NCBI GenBank assembly: GCA_947179485.1
Contig: OX359250.1
Coordinates: 3,431,661-3,495,660 of the forward strand
DNA: 64,000 bases
Reading direction: 5' to 3'
Source: Allacma fusca
Taxonomy: Eukaryota > Arthropoda > Collembola > Symphypleona > Sminthuridae
A program made the translations under genes and the position numbers. Positions 21,433 through 32,589 of the stretch are shown piece after piece. Positions within the stretch are counted from its first letter, which is position 1. The number at the start of each line of letters is the position of its first letter. The notes below the pieces were generated by a model. That model had not been told where the DNA came from, made no database searches, and was given only the letters and a program-made list of their open reading frames with translations.

Positions 21433-24400
21433 TAGTGTTTCTTGTCAACTGCAAGTTAACCACAACTTGCACTTGCAAGTTCGGTTCCATTTCAGTTTTT
21501 TAAGCATAATAATTGCCTTTGTCGGTGCAACTACAATTCCTAGTAGCATAAGTTGCAGTTATTAAAAATGAAGTACTTGCAATTAGCGGGCTAACACGTT
21601 CGATATTGCAAGAGATACAATTGAAATTGCAAGTACAAATACACAAACAACTTGATGATTTAAAAAGAACTTTAAAACTTTTACCGGCAAATCAAATATT
21701 GTTCCCGTAACGTTTTTGGCTGTTGCATTTTATTTACCAGGAACGTGCACATATAGCATAATAGCAAGTTAACCTCGTGCATTTCATTGTTGGTTATTAG
21801 TGTATATTGTTATAAGACCCTTCACCATTCTTTAGCTGTGTATTCGAACCGGTAGCATTTTGATCTGTAAGCGAAGAAATTTCTGTTTTTAAGTGTATAT
21901 TAATAGTAATTTTTCATGCATAAATATTACTTAATTTTTGTTGCAGTGTTTTTGTTTAACTTTTGCACTTGCGCAAAAATCGTAATGGTAGACCCAGAAA
22001 TCCTCGAAGACTTGATGGACTTTGCAGAAAGAGAACATGTGTGTGCATCATCACCGAGAAACAAGAAATCGTAAGTCCATGAGCATTTTTACTTGGAATG
22101 TACGCACATCGAAGTGGGAATGTACTCACGGCAGGCAAGTACATTATTTTAGAAATTTTAACTTACAGTAGTTACAGTTTTTGCAAGTTTGATAGCAATT
22201 AGATGGTTTGAAACTGCAATAAAAGTTCCAAGTATGCTCCGGAAGAAGAGGAGTAATTGCTTATACAGAACGAGCCATTTAGTTTCAAAACACCCTGAAC
22301 TTAAATTCTCTTGGAGTGTTGCAGCAAGCCCTTGTCCACAAGCTGACACACGGAAACATTTTCAAAAATCCGATATAATAAACTCATGCATAGCAAAATT
22401 TGTAGATATTCCCAGTTATACTGCGTGAGTAGTATTTAAATCAATTAAGATATTTTATTTACTTTCGAATCAACAAAAGGGCTTGCTGGACCCTCAATAT
22501 TCCTAGCCCTCATATAATTTTAAATTTAAATATTTAATTATTTCCGTGCACAAATCAATATCTAGGAAGTAAACTTATCCATTGTAACACTAATTTGTCT
22601 GCATCGATTAAAAATGATCAGTAATGTTCAGTCATGCGGATAATTTTGCGTTAGTGTATGTAACGTAAATCATTCGGATATTAATGGGTCTTAAATGGAG
22701 AAAACATTTGGATTCTACACGTAAATCAACATTTGTGATATTATCATTTTGTTCCTTCACAGCGTATATGATTATTTACAGTTAGAATACTGGGTTGTTC
22801 CAAAACAGTAGCTAAAATAATTATTTGATTTGAAACTACAAATAATTTGTAAATATAATTCGATTGGGTTCATTCATTTGGTTTTATAGTCAGACACTCT
22901 GACTACAGAGAGAATTTGAAACTTCTGATGGAATTCATTATTCTACACCAACCATTCTCAATTGTACAGGCGGAGTCTTTCACGAAACAGATCAATTATG
23001 GACGGGACTCGAATTTTTTTATTCCAAGAAAGATGCGATGAAGTCAAAACTAATTCACTTCTACAATAAAGAAAAGGAAAGAAATCAAATCAACGTTGTC
23101 GGTAGGATATCATCGCCGGAGATACAAAGCGAATGAAGCTTATACAAGCTCTAATAAACAAATCGAACTAAGTGATTATCTTTCTTCTGAAACCAAAATT
23201 GATTAAATGCTGGATTAGCTTAAAAACTGTTTCAATTGGCGGATCAAAATGTACTTATAATGTACACTTGGTCAATTTTCCTTATACTGAAGATGCTCTT
23301 GATTCATTTTGCATTTGTAAAAACGATGCTTCTGAATTTGTGCTTCTAATTGTATAAGTACTTTCCTTTAATTTCTGCCCACTTACCGACTATACTAAAT
23401 GTATATACAAGATTTTTTTCTAATAATGTTAGTTCTAAAATCATTTTTCGAATTTTAAGGATGCTCCTGGTAAGATCTCTTTGTGTGTGGACTGTTGGAG
23501 TGCTAAGAATATGAAATCATTTCAGGGAATTTTAGCAACGTGGGTTGATAGGGACTGGAACTACCAGCAGGTTGTTTTGTATATGGATGTACTGCAAACG
23601 GATCATTCCGGGAAAAATCTGGCTGAATCAATTTTTCGAGTACTAAATCTAATCTATGAACTAAATTATATTGTATTATTTTAGATTATAAAATTCAAAA
23701 TTCACACAAGCCTTAAACCGCCTGAAAGTGTATGAAATGTGTTCCCAATATTGGGCAAATTAAAAAGGTATTTTGGACAACCAAGTCTTACAAACAATAG
23801 TGGTATGTAACCGATTAATTTTGAAAATGGAAAGATAATTTTGACTCTTAGGTTAGATAAGTTGGGAAGACATTTGCAGTAGAAATTGATGTTTCATGAG
23901 GAATAGTTATAAACATGGCCTTTTGTTCAAAATGCTTCAAATACTCAGGTTTCGAAATGATATCAATGCCAGCCTAAGCACCGAAAATATCTTGCTATAT
24001 TCAAATTGCCAATACATGCATTTATAGATGATGAACGTGTTTACCATTTTCTTTCAGCCTTTCGATACGATGACGAATAATATTTCGACCCAGCATATAC
24101 CAACCATATCTTTAGATGCACTCATTTATGTGGAAATGTATAACCATCTCGAAGCATGTAACGTGCGAAATAATTTCAATGAAATGATAGTACAGGCTGC
24201 TTCTAATGCTCCCAGAAATTAAACAAGTACTATCCAAAAACGGACGGGGTGGTTTACATCGCGGGAATAGGTTTTGCGAGATAATTATTTTAACCTCATA
24301 ATTGAAGTTATATATTTTATTGTAGACCTAATATTAATAAATATTTTTTATTAAAATTATCGTTATTATATTGTTAATTTTTAGAATGTGACCACAGACT

Positions 24401-25708
24401 TAGGTTGGACTGGCACAAAGCCTCTGGATTTAAGGACAACGTGGCAAATTATCGTAGGCCGGTATCAACCAGTTATCACAGAGAATTCAGTTGTATTGCG
24501 AAAAATTTTATTTAAACAAATCCGAAAAGTGAAAATATAGATATTATTGGGGATGCAAATGGTCTGGTAATGTTTAGCCCAGCTTTTACGAAACTGATCT
24601 GGCTAAAAGTTCAAGCAAGATCAGACCAAAGACCGTTGTCCCGAAACAAATATTAAATTGTAAAAATTATGCTCTTCCTAAATTTTACGACCGTGAATCT
24701 ATATTCTAGTCACGTGTGAAACTCCGACCAGAATATTATCTGACAAATATGAATTGTACAAAACAGGCTATTTGCATCCTCAGATCTTTAATTATTAATT
24801 CATAGCAGTTACTCAGGTTTGGAAAGATGTAAATAAACAGGTCCAGGAAGAAGTTTCTGATAATGAGCCGTCATATGATATGTTCGATCGCCAAATGAAA
24901 TGAGCGCGGTTTGACTCGCGAGATGAACTATAAAAATACCTCGTACAACACCCTGTTAAGTCAACCGAAGTTCCTAATGGACTCCTGTCATGGTGGAAAG
25001 TAAGATATATTTCTGTCAATCTCTAAAATTGTTGCAGTTTTAAATTAGACTGTAATCAGAAATACATATTTCAACAGGAGCACGAATACGATTTTCATAA
25101 TTTGGCCAAGATGGTTAGAGATTATTGTGGTGTGAGTGCAACAGGAGTTCCTGAGGCGTGATTTTTTTTACAGGCACCGATCTTCTTACTCCAAAACGAA
25201 TGAAGATGCTTGCAGATACAATACGAATTACAATGTGTCGTAAGGGTTGGTTAAAGTTCTAGTGCCGTGAAGAGCTTTTTCTTAAACGTGCGGAGGCCGC
25301 TGCACAAAAAATCCGCCGAGAATACACTGAATGCGATTAAACTGTTAATTTTATGACAATAATAAGATCAATTTAACTATAACTAATCTTTCTGAGTTTT
25401 GATGGCTCCTTACATATGTTTATTTTTAGAAATATAATCCTGAACAGTTTGTTACTTAGTAAAATCTAATTTGTAAGCACAACTGTACTTGCACTTATCG
25501 GTGCAATAATTTTAATGCTTTTTATCATTTGCCTTTCCAACTACAAGTAACTTGTTAACTAGTTGCAAGTTCAACTTCAGTTATTTGCTAATTTTTATTG
25601 AAATACTTTAGCAAATATCAGTTATGACACTACGTGTACTTGCATTTTCAATTACAATTGCAAGTGCAAGTTCGGTTATTCCAATTATTTGCACCCACAG
25701 AAACACTA
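21433..25708 (+). mobile_element. Old full-length hAT element with ACTTGCAA-rich ends
   Basis: Ends TAGTGTTTCT... and ...AGAAACACTA form inverted repeats. The flanking octamers GTCGAATC (21425-21432) and GTCAAACC (25709-25716) agree at six of eight places, as expected for an aged 8-bp duplication. About 200-250 bp inside each end is packed with ACTTGCA / TGCAAGT words. The interior holds a decayed hAT transposase. It sits next to the Gypsy remnant. Confidence 0.8.
21985..25330 (+). pseudogene. Decayed hAT transposase
   Basis: Pieces appear in the right order on the plus strand. A first exon begins MVDPEILEDLMDFAERE (21985-22070) with a GTAAGT donor. Next come a Cys-poor basic exon (22230-22425), HQPFSIVQAESF at about 22950, the catalytic-region motif DCWSAKNMKSFQGILATW (23481-23540), and the hATC dimerisation region KYLVQHPVKSTEVPNGLLSW near 24930-24990, with NLAKMVRDYCGVSAT near 25100. 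In-frame stops and shifts interrupt most pieces. Inactive. Confidence 0.82.
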
Positions 25709-25719
25709 GTCAAACCGGT

Positions 25720-27150
25720 AAACACACGCTTGGCAGTGTGGGGTTACAGGCAACACGTAGCTAACACCAACGACAAGGAAGAAGAAAGGAGTATCCCAAT
25801 AAATATGGGGAAAAGAGTAAGTACTTACAATAAGTCAAGGTCCGGGTTGTCCATTAGGAATCTAAAGAAGTTGTCGCGGAGAATGAGAGGAAACTTCCTT
25901 GTTCTACGGATTTGCACGAAAACTTGACGGATGGTATGGTTAGTCACAGTGACTTCTAACAGTTGAATAGAGGACATTATTAACCAACACACCTTCTAAG
26001 TAAAATCTCCATTCAGTGTCATAATCAGTCCTATCAAAATTATTCCATTGGTTCAAAATTCAAATTAATTCGCATTCAATACCTAACTTCAAATATTCAG
26101 TACATAAATTCAAATTTTCAAATCATAAATAATAATTTCAGAATGAAACACAAATTCCAAAATCAAATCCAAATGTCAAAATCCAAATCACAAACGCAAC
26201 GCTTATTATCAAAATAACAACCAAATTCTCATTCAATGACCAAATTCCGTGCTACAATAAATAAACACTAATATCCCTATTTATATCACTATATTTAGTT
26301 AGGGTTGTATGGATTTTCAGTCAGGAAGTTGCTACAGTAACTGTTGCTGAGACAAGTTGGTTGGAAACGTTGGTTGATGACGCCAGGAATTCAGCTGATA
26401 ATAGTGTAATTTTAGACAATATTGTAATGATTGCGGTTGCTACAGCAATCATAAACCTTTTGGTCGAACTCACAAGTCCGACCGCGCGGCTACCGCTTAT
26501 TGGCGCTAGTGGTGTGCGATGCGATCTGGTTGGCAGAGAAGGCGAACCAAAGAGGAGCTGCAGGAGAGCGAGGCGAGGGAAGAGGATTCTCTGGACAGCT
26601 CTGAACGAGAGTGGAAGTGTGGCATTTTACTCTACTTTGATTTAGTTTCTTTTACGGTCCTAGGCCTCATTGTATTTAACTTCGGTGTAAAACTAACAAT
26701 AAATAAGCCTTGAAGGCCATAGATTTAAAATTATTCTTCCCTGCGTCCAACTTATTCCGGATTTGAAAGAACTTTCTACAATATTTAGCATAGGGAAAGC
26801 AAAAAATAATCGTTATGCACTGATTAAATACCGGTGTGATGAGGACTAGGTTAAGGGAACATTAATATCACAAATTATCATCAATTGGATATACGCATAT
26901 TTATTTATTTATTACAATTTTATTAAATACCTGACAATGAGTCACAGAAGTACCTAAGGAACAATATGGATGGGAAGATTGAGAAAATGACGATGACGAG
27001 TTGACGGATGTTTTTAAAGGACGATACCCCGCACCTAATCAATTTTGTAACGCGAAAGTAACGGACTAAGGGGCGAAGTGACACGTACAGTTGTACTTAA
27101 GATTAATTTTATTAAGGAGAAACTCAAATATTAGTAATTCCATAAAGCTA
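25720..27150. other. No confident gene; low-complexity tract and possible solo LTR
   Basis: 26030-26290 is a pyrimidine-poor AT/CA tract full of TTCAAAT / AAATCC words. 26340-26780 has GC-richer sequence followed by AACAATAAATAAGCC, a layout that could be a retrotransposon LTR with its polyadenylation signal. No second copy is present to prove it. Open frames here show no family motifs. Confidence 0.3.
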
Positions 27151-27179
27151 ATGACAAATCCGTATCCAGTGATTTATCC

Positions 27180-27890
27180 ATGAATTGTAATGGGAATTCA
27201 ATTGAGCGAGTATAAAATTTTAAATACTTAGGTGTGAACCTAGACTGTCATTTGAATTTTAGTTATCATTTTGAATGTGAAAAAGAAATATTTCCGCCAT
27301 AATTCTCCTATACAAATTGAAACCGTATATAAACTTCGAAATGTTTACACTCTTAGTGCATTCGCATTTATTTTCTAATAGTGTATATTGTTTATCAGTT
27401 TGGTCATGTATTCCAAGTTTTGATATTGACTACTTACAAAGCAAAATCAATAAATTATTGTACTCATTCATGTATAGAATAAATTGCAAAGCACGCGATA
27501 TCAACGAAATAGTATGCATAGGGAACGTTTGTTTGTAACCCCTGAAATGCAAAACCTTTCTCATGGCAAAATTTAATATATTAACTATACATGAGCGTAT
27601 ACTGTATAGCAATATGACTCAGCTCAGGTATCCTTTATAATTTAAAAATACTTGTAACAAATATAATGACGTATTCACATATGAACAAAATGTTCTAAAT
27701 GTAAGGCAAAGAAATACGTACAAATCCTTATCACATAAGTCCGTAAGTTTTGAACGTTCTATTTTTCGTCACATACACATGTGGACTACGATGCCCCCAT
27801 CCCTTCGTGATTTGGAAAATATAAACTTTTACAGCGACCTGAGAAGATGGATACTACTAAAACGAAGTCCTGACTGTGTTAGCTAAATAT
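27180..27890 (+). pseudogene. Non-LTR retrotransposon RT remnant (Jockey/CR1-like C-terminal part)
   Basis: The plus strand reads NFKYLGVNLDCHLNFSYHF, then a thumb-like region (LLYKLKPYINFEMFTLL, CLSVWSCIP, YLQSKINKLLYSFM). Downstream comes the usual end of such ORFs, FERSIFRHIHMWTTMPPSLR, stopping at about 27885. Frame breaks and a stop are present and the palm domain is missing. Confidence 0.8.
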
Positions 27891-27925
27891 TGATTACTAA
27901 AAAATAATTCTGTATTTATTCTTAG

Positions 27926-28535
27926 ATGTTGGCCGCCATTGGAAGTCATGGATTTATTGCCATGTATGACTTGCCAACTAAATCTAAATCAATCAATCGA
28001 TCAACAAATTTGCTCGTGCTCGAATTTGAAAGAATGGCGTGTCGTGAAAAACTATTACTTGACGATAATCCAGTAATGTTAGCTGGGATGTATGTTGACC
28101 CGATGTTTTGTTCAACAACATCAGGACACCAGATCAAGATTGCTCGAGACACTGTTTTAAATGTTGCCGACAGATTGGAAAGTCTTCAGCAACAAGAGCG
28201 GGAAGAAATCAGATCATCTTCAGGTATCCAGTCAGAAATTGAAGATAATAATGAGCTCGATTTCTTCCGCCGGCTAAAATAGTGCCTGAGGGAAGTCCTT
28301 GCTCATGTTTCCAATGTCAGACACATAACAAAGTGCAAAAAACTCCAAGAGAAAAGGAAAATAAATCTGCACAACAATTTAACGTGTTTGACTGGTGGAA
28401 TAACAACGGGCCTGGAATTTTGAGAAAAGGTTATTTTGTGCCTTCTAGCAACTCAAGTAACCGTGTTCGACTCGTTTTATGCGTTTTGCGAAAGGAGAGG
28501 CCGACGCAATGAGAAAGTTATAAAAGATATTTTGG
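27926..28535 (+). pseudogene. hAT transposase C-terminal remnant
   Basis: An open frame (27926-28282) contains LAGMYVDPMF, the DPRF-type motif that precedes the hATC domain. The next frame has FNVFDWWNNNGPGILRK and FVPSSNSSNRV, matching the hATC WW and PxSS motifs. A third frame supplies the ERRGRRNEKVIKDIL end. At least two frameshifts. It is abutted by the BEL gag on the opposite strand. Confidence 0.75.
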
Positions 28536-28952
28536 TAGGGTGAGTTGGGGTAGTTTCGGTTTCTGGGTGACTTGAGCCTGAGGAATTGCGGCGTTTGCTG
28601 GTGAAGGACCTGCAGTTGTTGTTGTTTCCTTCTTTATGATCTCCTCATTCCAGGTGTCCAGCATTTCTTGCAGTTTGCATAACTCGTCGAAAATTGGCTC
28701 AGTTTCTTTTGTTACTGCGTCTGCTTCCGCTTCATCTGCGCATCTTTCGTACAGTTCCTGGACGACACAGTCAATCTTTGCTTTTGTATCGGCAATGTTT
28801 TTGAAATATGTAACGTGATTGGATCTGGTCGCAGTATGTGGATTGATGGCTACAATAAAGTTTCGTAGGCGCGTGAGATAACCTTTATGACCTCTGAGGC
28901 TCAGCTTTGGGTCGGCCATGGTTACGGGATGGGGAGGACTCTGCTCACTCAC
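28518..28952 (-). pseudogene. BEL/Pao retrotransposon Gag, N-terminal fragment with 5' leader
   Basis: A 144-residue open frame (MSEQSPPHPVTMADPK...) has the helical N-terminus typical of BEL/Pao Gag, ending in KPKLPQLTLPKYLL at the point where the family reads LPKLELPKFxGD. It then stops, cut off against the hAT remnant. Upstream (28953-29220) the minus strand twice shows TTGGTCCTTC, a motif common in BEL leaders. Protease, RT and integrase are absent here. Confidence 0.7.
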
Positions 28953-29540
28953 ACTGAGGATTTACACTCGGGGGTTTTGAAGGACCAGAAATTTTTTTGT
29001 AAACTCTTCATAAACAGGTAAATGTTGGGAACAAAATGAACTGTGTCACTGGATGACAACTGGTACGTTTCACAAAAGTTCGAAGGACCAAAAATGTAGA
29101 TATAAACTACATGCACTATGATTTGCCGTAACTGGATGTAGGTTGCAATGGTGCTGGGCAATGGGAGTTTATAGTAAACTAAAACTGAGTAAATCGGGGT
29201 TACTTGTGACAATATAAAAAATATTAGTTTATTGAAAAAATGGTTTAAGTCGAGGTAAGTTGTTGTCTCATCCGAGTCTCAGAGCAGAGTCGGATCATTT
29301 TTGTTTCTTTTGGTTTACAAGTAATAATTTTAGCTAGGGTCACAATTGACGTAAATGTAAATTAGCTTATCGTTAGGAAAAGGCATAAAAGGTCAGGTTA
29401 AAAATAATTATAAAAATAGATTGAACAGGCTAGAGTTTGCTGCCTCGAAGGTTCTCAACTGATAGGAAGATTTTACAATTTTATTCTAATAAGGGACATT
29501 GACTTAGAATCTAACTAAATATAAATTAAGATTGTGTGAA

Positions 29541-30220
29541 CAGTATTTGTGTTCCCGTCGGGAACCGGGAACATCTTCGTTCCCACACCCGTGACAGGCT
29601 TCACGTTCCCGGGAACTACGCATCCATCTAACAGAGAAAAAATACAAAGCATGCACGGCTTCTTTCGTGAAAGTGCTGAGATAATAATTTTACGTTCGCG
29701 GCTTGAGCTGTTTCACATTTTAACAGTTGGCATCGCGTAGTAGTGATTTCCACCCGCTCTAACTTGCAAGATGAACGTCATTGCAACACACAATGGTGGG
29801 AATCGTTTAAGCAATCTTTCTGTAGCCTCTTCGGCAACGCAAACCAGACTCTCACAATTAGTATAATGACCATTTTTAATAGTGGCTACATCTATTGTGG
29901 CACGGTGCGCATGCACAACTATTGTTAAGCCAATAAAAATGTGAAGAAAAAAATTGTTTTACACTAACTGCACTTGTCCCGAGAACGAGTCCGGGTTCAA
30001 GGGATTCGTGAACGGGATTGGGAGCAAAGTTTATCTGGTTCCGGGTTCGGGATCGGGTTTGAGATCAACGATTTAAACATATTTTATGTCTGAGTTTTCG
30101 TGCACCCGATCCCAGTATTTCGGGAACGGGTTCGGGTGTGAGTCCGAAAATATTGATGACCCGATTTTCGGGTTCGGGAATGGGATCAAACTTTTCGTTC
30201 CCACAATTAGTTGTACACTG
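29541..30220. repeat. Word-dense hAT-like MITE (GGGTTCGGG / TTCCCG), boundaries tentative
   Basis: The ends read CAGTATTTGTGTTCCCG and, reverse-complemented, CAGTGTACAACTAATTGTGGG. Copies of TTCCCG, GGGTTCGGG and CGGGAAC crowd both ends and the middle is plain AT-rich. No matching octamers flank it. The hAT transposase remnant starts immediately to its right, so this element may have inserted there and lost one side. Confidence 0.55.
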
Positions 30221-31010
30221 ATATCAGGAAACGTCCCATTTCATTGGACACGAATCTATTATCCAATCATTATCCAATTGTACAAAGCTTCTTTGAAAAA
30301 CTGGGATCAGGTTTTAAAATTCCATCAGAACGTTCGTTGCAGGAGGATTGCTCAACACATTAGAGAAAGCAGCTACCATTTAAAATAGAAACAAACTAGA
30401 TGAAATGAAGAATATAACAGTAGAGCTTGATGGATTGGAAATTGCGAATAGAGTTGGGGTTGGCAACATACTCCTTTTTAAGGCGTGGCCCGTAGGTCAT
30501 TTCTCAACCCAACCTAAGTCTATAGTCAAATAGGAAGCCCAAACCGCCTGACCCGAAAATCAATTTCTGAAACATCAGCCCGTCCGTCCTGACAATATTT
30601 GTTTAGGCTCACACCAGACCGCAGCCCGACAGGTTTCAGTTGAGATGACCCAAGTTGAGATAATGAGTTTGTCAAATACGCAGAAGAACAAAAGGCAAAG
30701 GGCAGAGATGTTAAACCAGTTACACTTTAGCAGCAGGAACCAGATGGTTCGCTATCAAAGTCATGATTTATAAACTAAGACAATGGAAACCAGTCGCCTC
30801 TGACGTCTGTATTCTGTTAAAATATTCTTAAGGACGATGCGTCTTAGATCAAAATTGATGAAGCCTTCAAGATGATGACACCTATTAATGGTAACTGCTT
30901 TTATTATTGTCAAGGCAATGAGAAGGTATAAATTACTTTCTTTGCCTTGCGGCTGGCGAAAAAACCGGGCAGGCAAAATACCCAAGGAATTTAAAAATCG
31001 ACAAACCCTA
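30218..31010 (+). pseudogene. Decayed copy of the TTGCC-type hAT transposon
   Basis: The sequence matches the element at 32590-35797 in opposite orientation. Matching peptides are ISGNVPFHWT, the DEMKNITVELDG block, EFVKYAEEQKAKGRDVK and LLTPIING-like sequence, with the same intron donor TAATGGTAACTG. It finishes at AATCGACAAACCCTA (ending 31010), the same terminal repeat. The 5' third is missing, and about 180 bp of unrelated sequence (30480-30655) replaces an internal part. Confidence 0.85.
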
Positions 31011-31019
31011 ATTATGCTA

Positions 31020-31625
31020 ATAATGTCGTAGTCGGATCGGTTAAATTGTCGTTTGATTCAGATGTTTCAATTTGATTCAATTTAAGGATTAAATTGAATC
31101 GAAAAACCGATTTTCATCAGTTTTGAGTTTGAATTGCTATTTTCAAGCCAATTTGTCAGGCACATGCAGATCGGTGATTGTAGCAGGTTTTGTGGATAGG
31201 CTCTGCGCTGTATAATCAAATCACCGTCATCGCAGAAAAACTAATCCACAGCAACTCCGGATCCCAAAATGTCTAGGTAATCCGTTGCCAGCCTAGCCAG
31301 GCGAGGAAACAATGCTTCGTGAATCTAAGAAAAAGCAATAAAGATGCTTGATAGATAGATAACAAGCTAGGTTGTTCTCTGCGCTTTGTTTTGAAGAAAG
31401 TGGCCTGCAAATCGTATTCATATATAGAAGGAGACTCAGCTTGAAGAAAGGAGTTTGTGGTGACAAATGGTTCGTTGCCTTTGTATACATTTTTCCAACT
31501 TCGTGGATAGTATTTTTACTGTTGTCAATCCATTCTTTCTTTTGCTTAGATTTTTTTGAATTCCCGTTTGCATCCGGGATAGAGAACTATAAAACAGAAT
31601 TCACAACACTGTATTTAGGCAATAA
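31020..31625. other. No gene; short AAATTGAATC-rich patch
   Basis: 31030-31140 repeats TTTGATTCAA / AAATTGAATC in both orientations, again MITE-like. The rest to 31625 carries no recognised motif. Confidence 0.35.
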
Positions 31626-31629
31626 ATGG

Positions 31630-31990
31630 AAGTAGCGGGCAACGAAGCACATTTCAACTTACTTGTGGTAATTATGTTGCTAATAACCACAACGCTGATG
31701 GAAGATTCTATGTCAGCTTACCTGTGCGCGAATCAAATATTTCAAAAAATTAAAATATACCAGTGTTGGTGTGTATTCAATATGGATAATGAAAACTGGA
31801 TACTGTTTGCAGGAGTTCGTATATCTCGGAGATATGCAACTTGTACCTAAAGTTCAACTAAACCTACCCGATAGGGAAATATACTATCCAAAATATAACA
31901 CCGTTTTAAAACAGCCCAGCAGCACTGCCAAGCTGGATTCTCTTCATTTCGCGAATGATAAAATCTCGTGTGTGATAAAAACGAGGAGCG
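31630..31990 (+). pseudogene. BEL/Pao reverse transcriptase N-terminal fragment
   Basis: One frame gives NADGRFYVSLPV at about 31690-31725. After a gap another gives EFVYLGDMQLVPKVQLNLPD, IYYPKYNTVLKQPSS and TAKLDSLHF (31815-31950). These correspond to the BEL/Pao order: DGRYxVxLP, EYLDLGHMxLVP, HYLPHHAVxKxSS, TTKLRVVFDAS. Highly diverged and truncated before the RT catalytic core. Confidence 0.7.
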
Positions 31991-32009
31991 TCTACTCAGC
32001 TAAATGAGA

Positions 32010-32580
32010 TCTTGATAAACTCGACAAAACTGGAGGGTTTGAAATCTGTAACGGATCGCCAAAAGCGACAAGGTCATAAAGCAAATTCCTAGGGAATTCA
32101 GTTTCCCTTTGCCTTGGCGTTGGAAACTGTAAAACGGCTTTACGTCGTTGGCATCCTACAGTTGACAGTTTCGTTTTCAAGGTTCAGGTGCATAAATCAT
32201 TTACCAAACGACGCTTTGTCCAATATATCTACGCTTTTTGACTGATTGTGGATGCTGCAACCTGTGATTATTTGTCCAAAACTATTCCTGCAATTACTGT
32301 AAACTAGACATCGATAGGTTTGACCGCCTTCCCTCAAAATTGTCATTTGGTTTGTAAAAAGTAACGCGAAACTCTTTCAAGGCTAAAACAAATACCAAAA
32401 TGTAACCAGTGCAATGTAATCATTAAAAACATATATGAAATTTTCCGCGCTTATTTAGCGTGCATACGAAGCATATTTTGGTTGCGGTACGTAGCAACGC
32501 TAAAATTCATTTTTACCTGATATTACCCAAGTTGTTCCATTACTAAATGTCTCCATGCAAGTCGAACGAATCCGACATAG
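32010..32580. other. No gene or repeat recognised
   Basis: Ordinary AT-rich sequence between the BEL fragment and the hAT insertion at 32590. No open frame with motifs. Confidence 0.35.
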
Positions 32581-32589
32581 TGCCACCAC

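Noticed and set aside
26340..26780. Solo LTR
   Set aside because: Layout and AATAAA are suggestive, but without a second copy, clear TG..CA ends or a target duplication it stays only a remark in the region entry.
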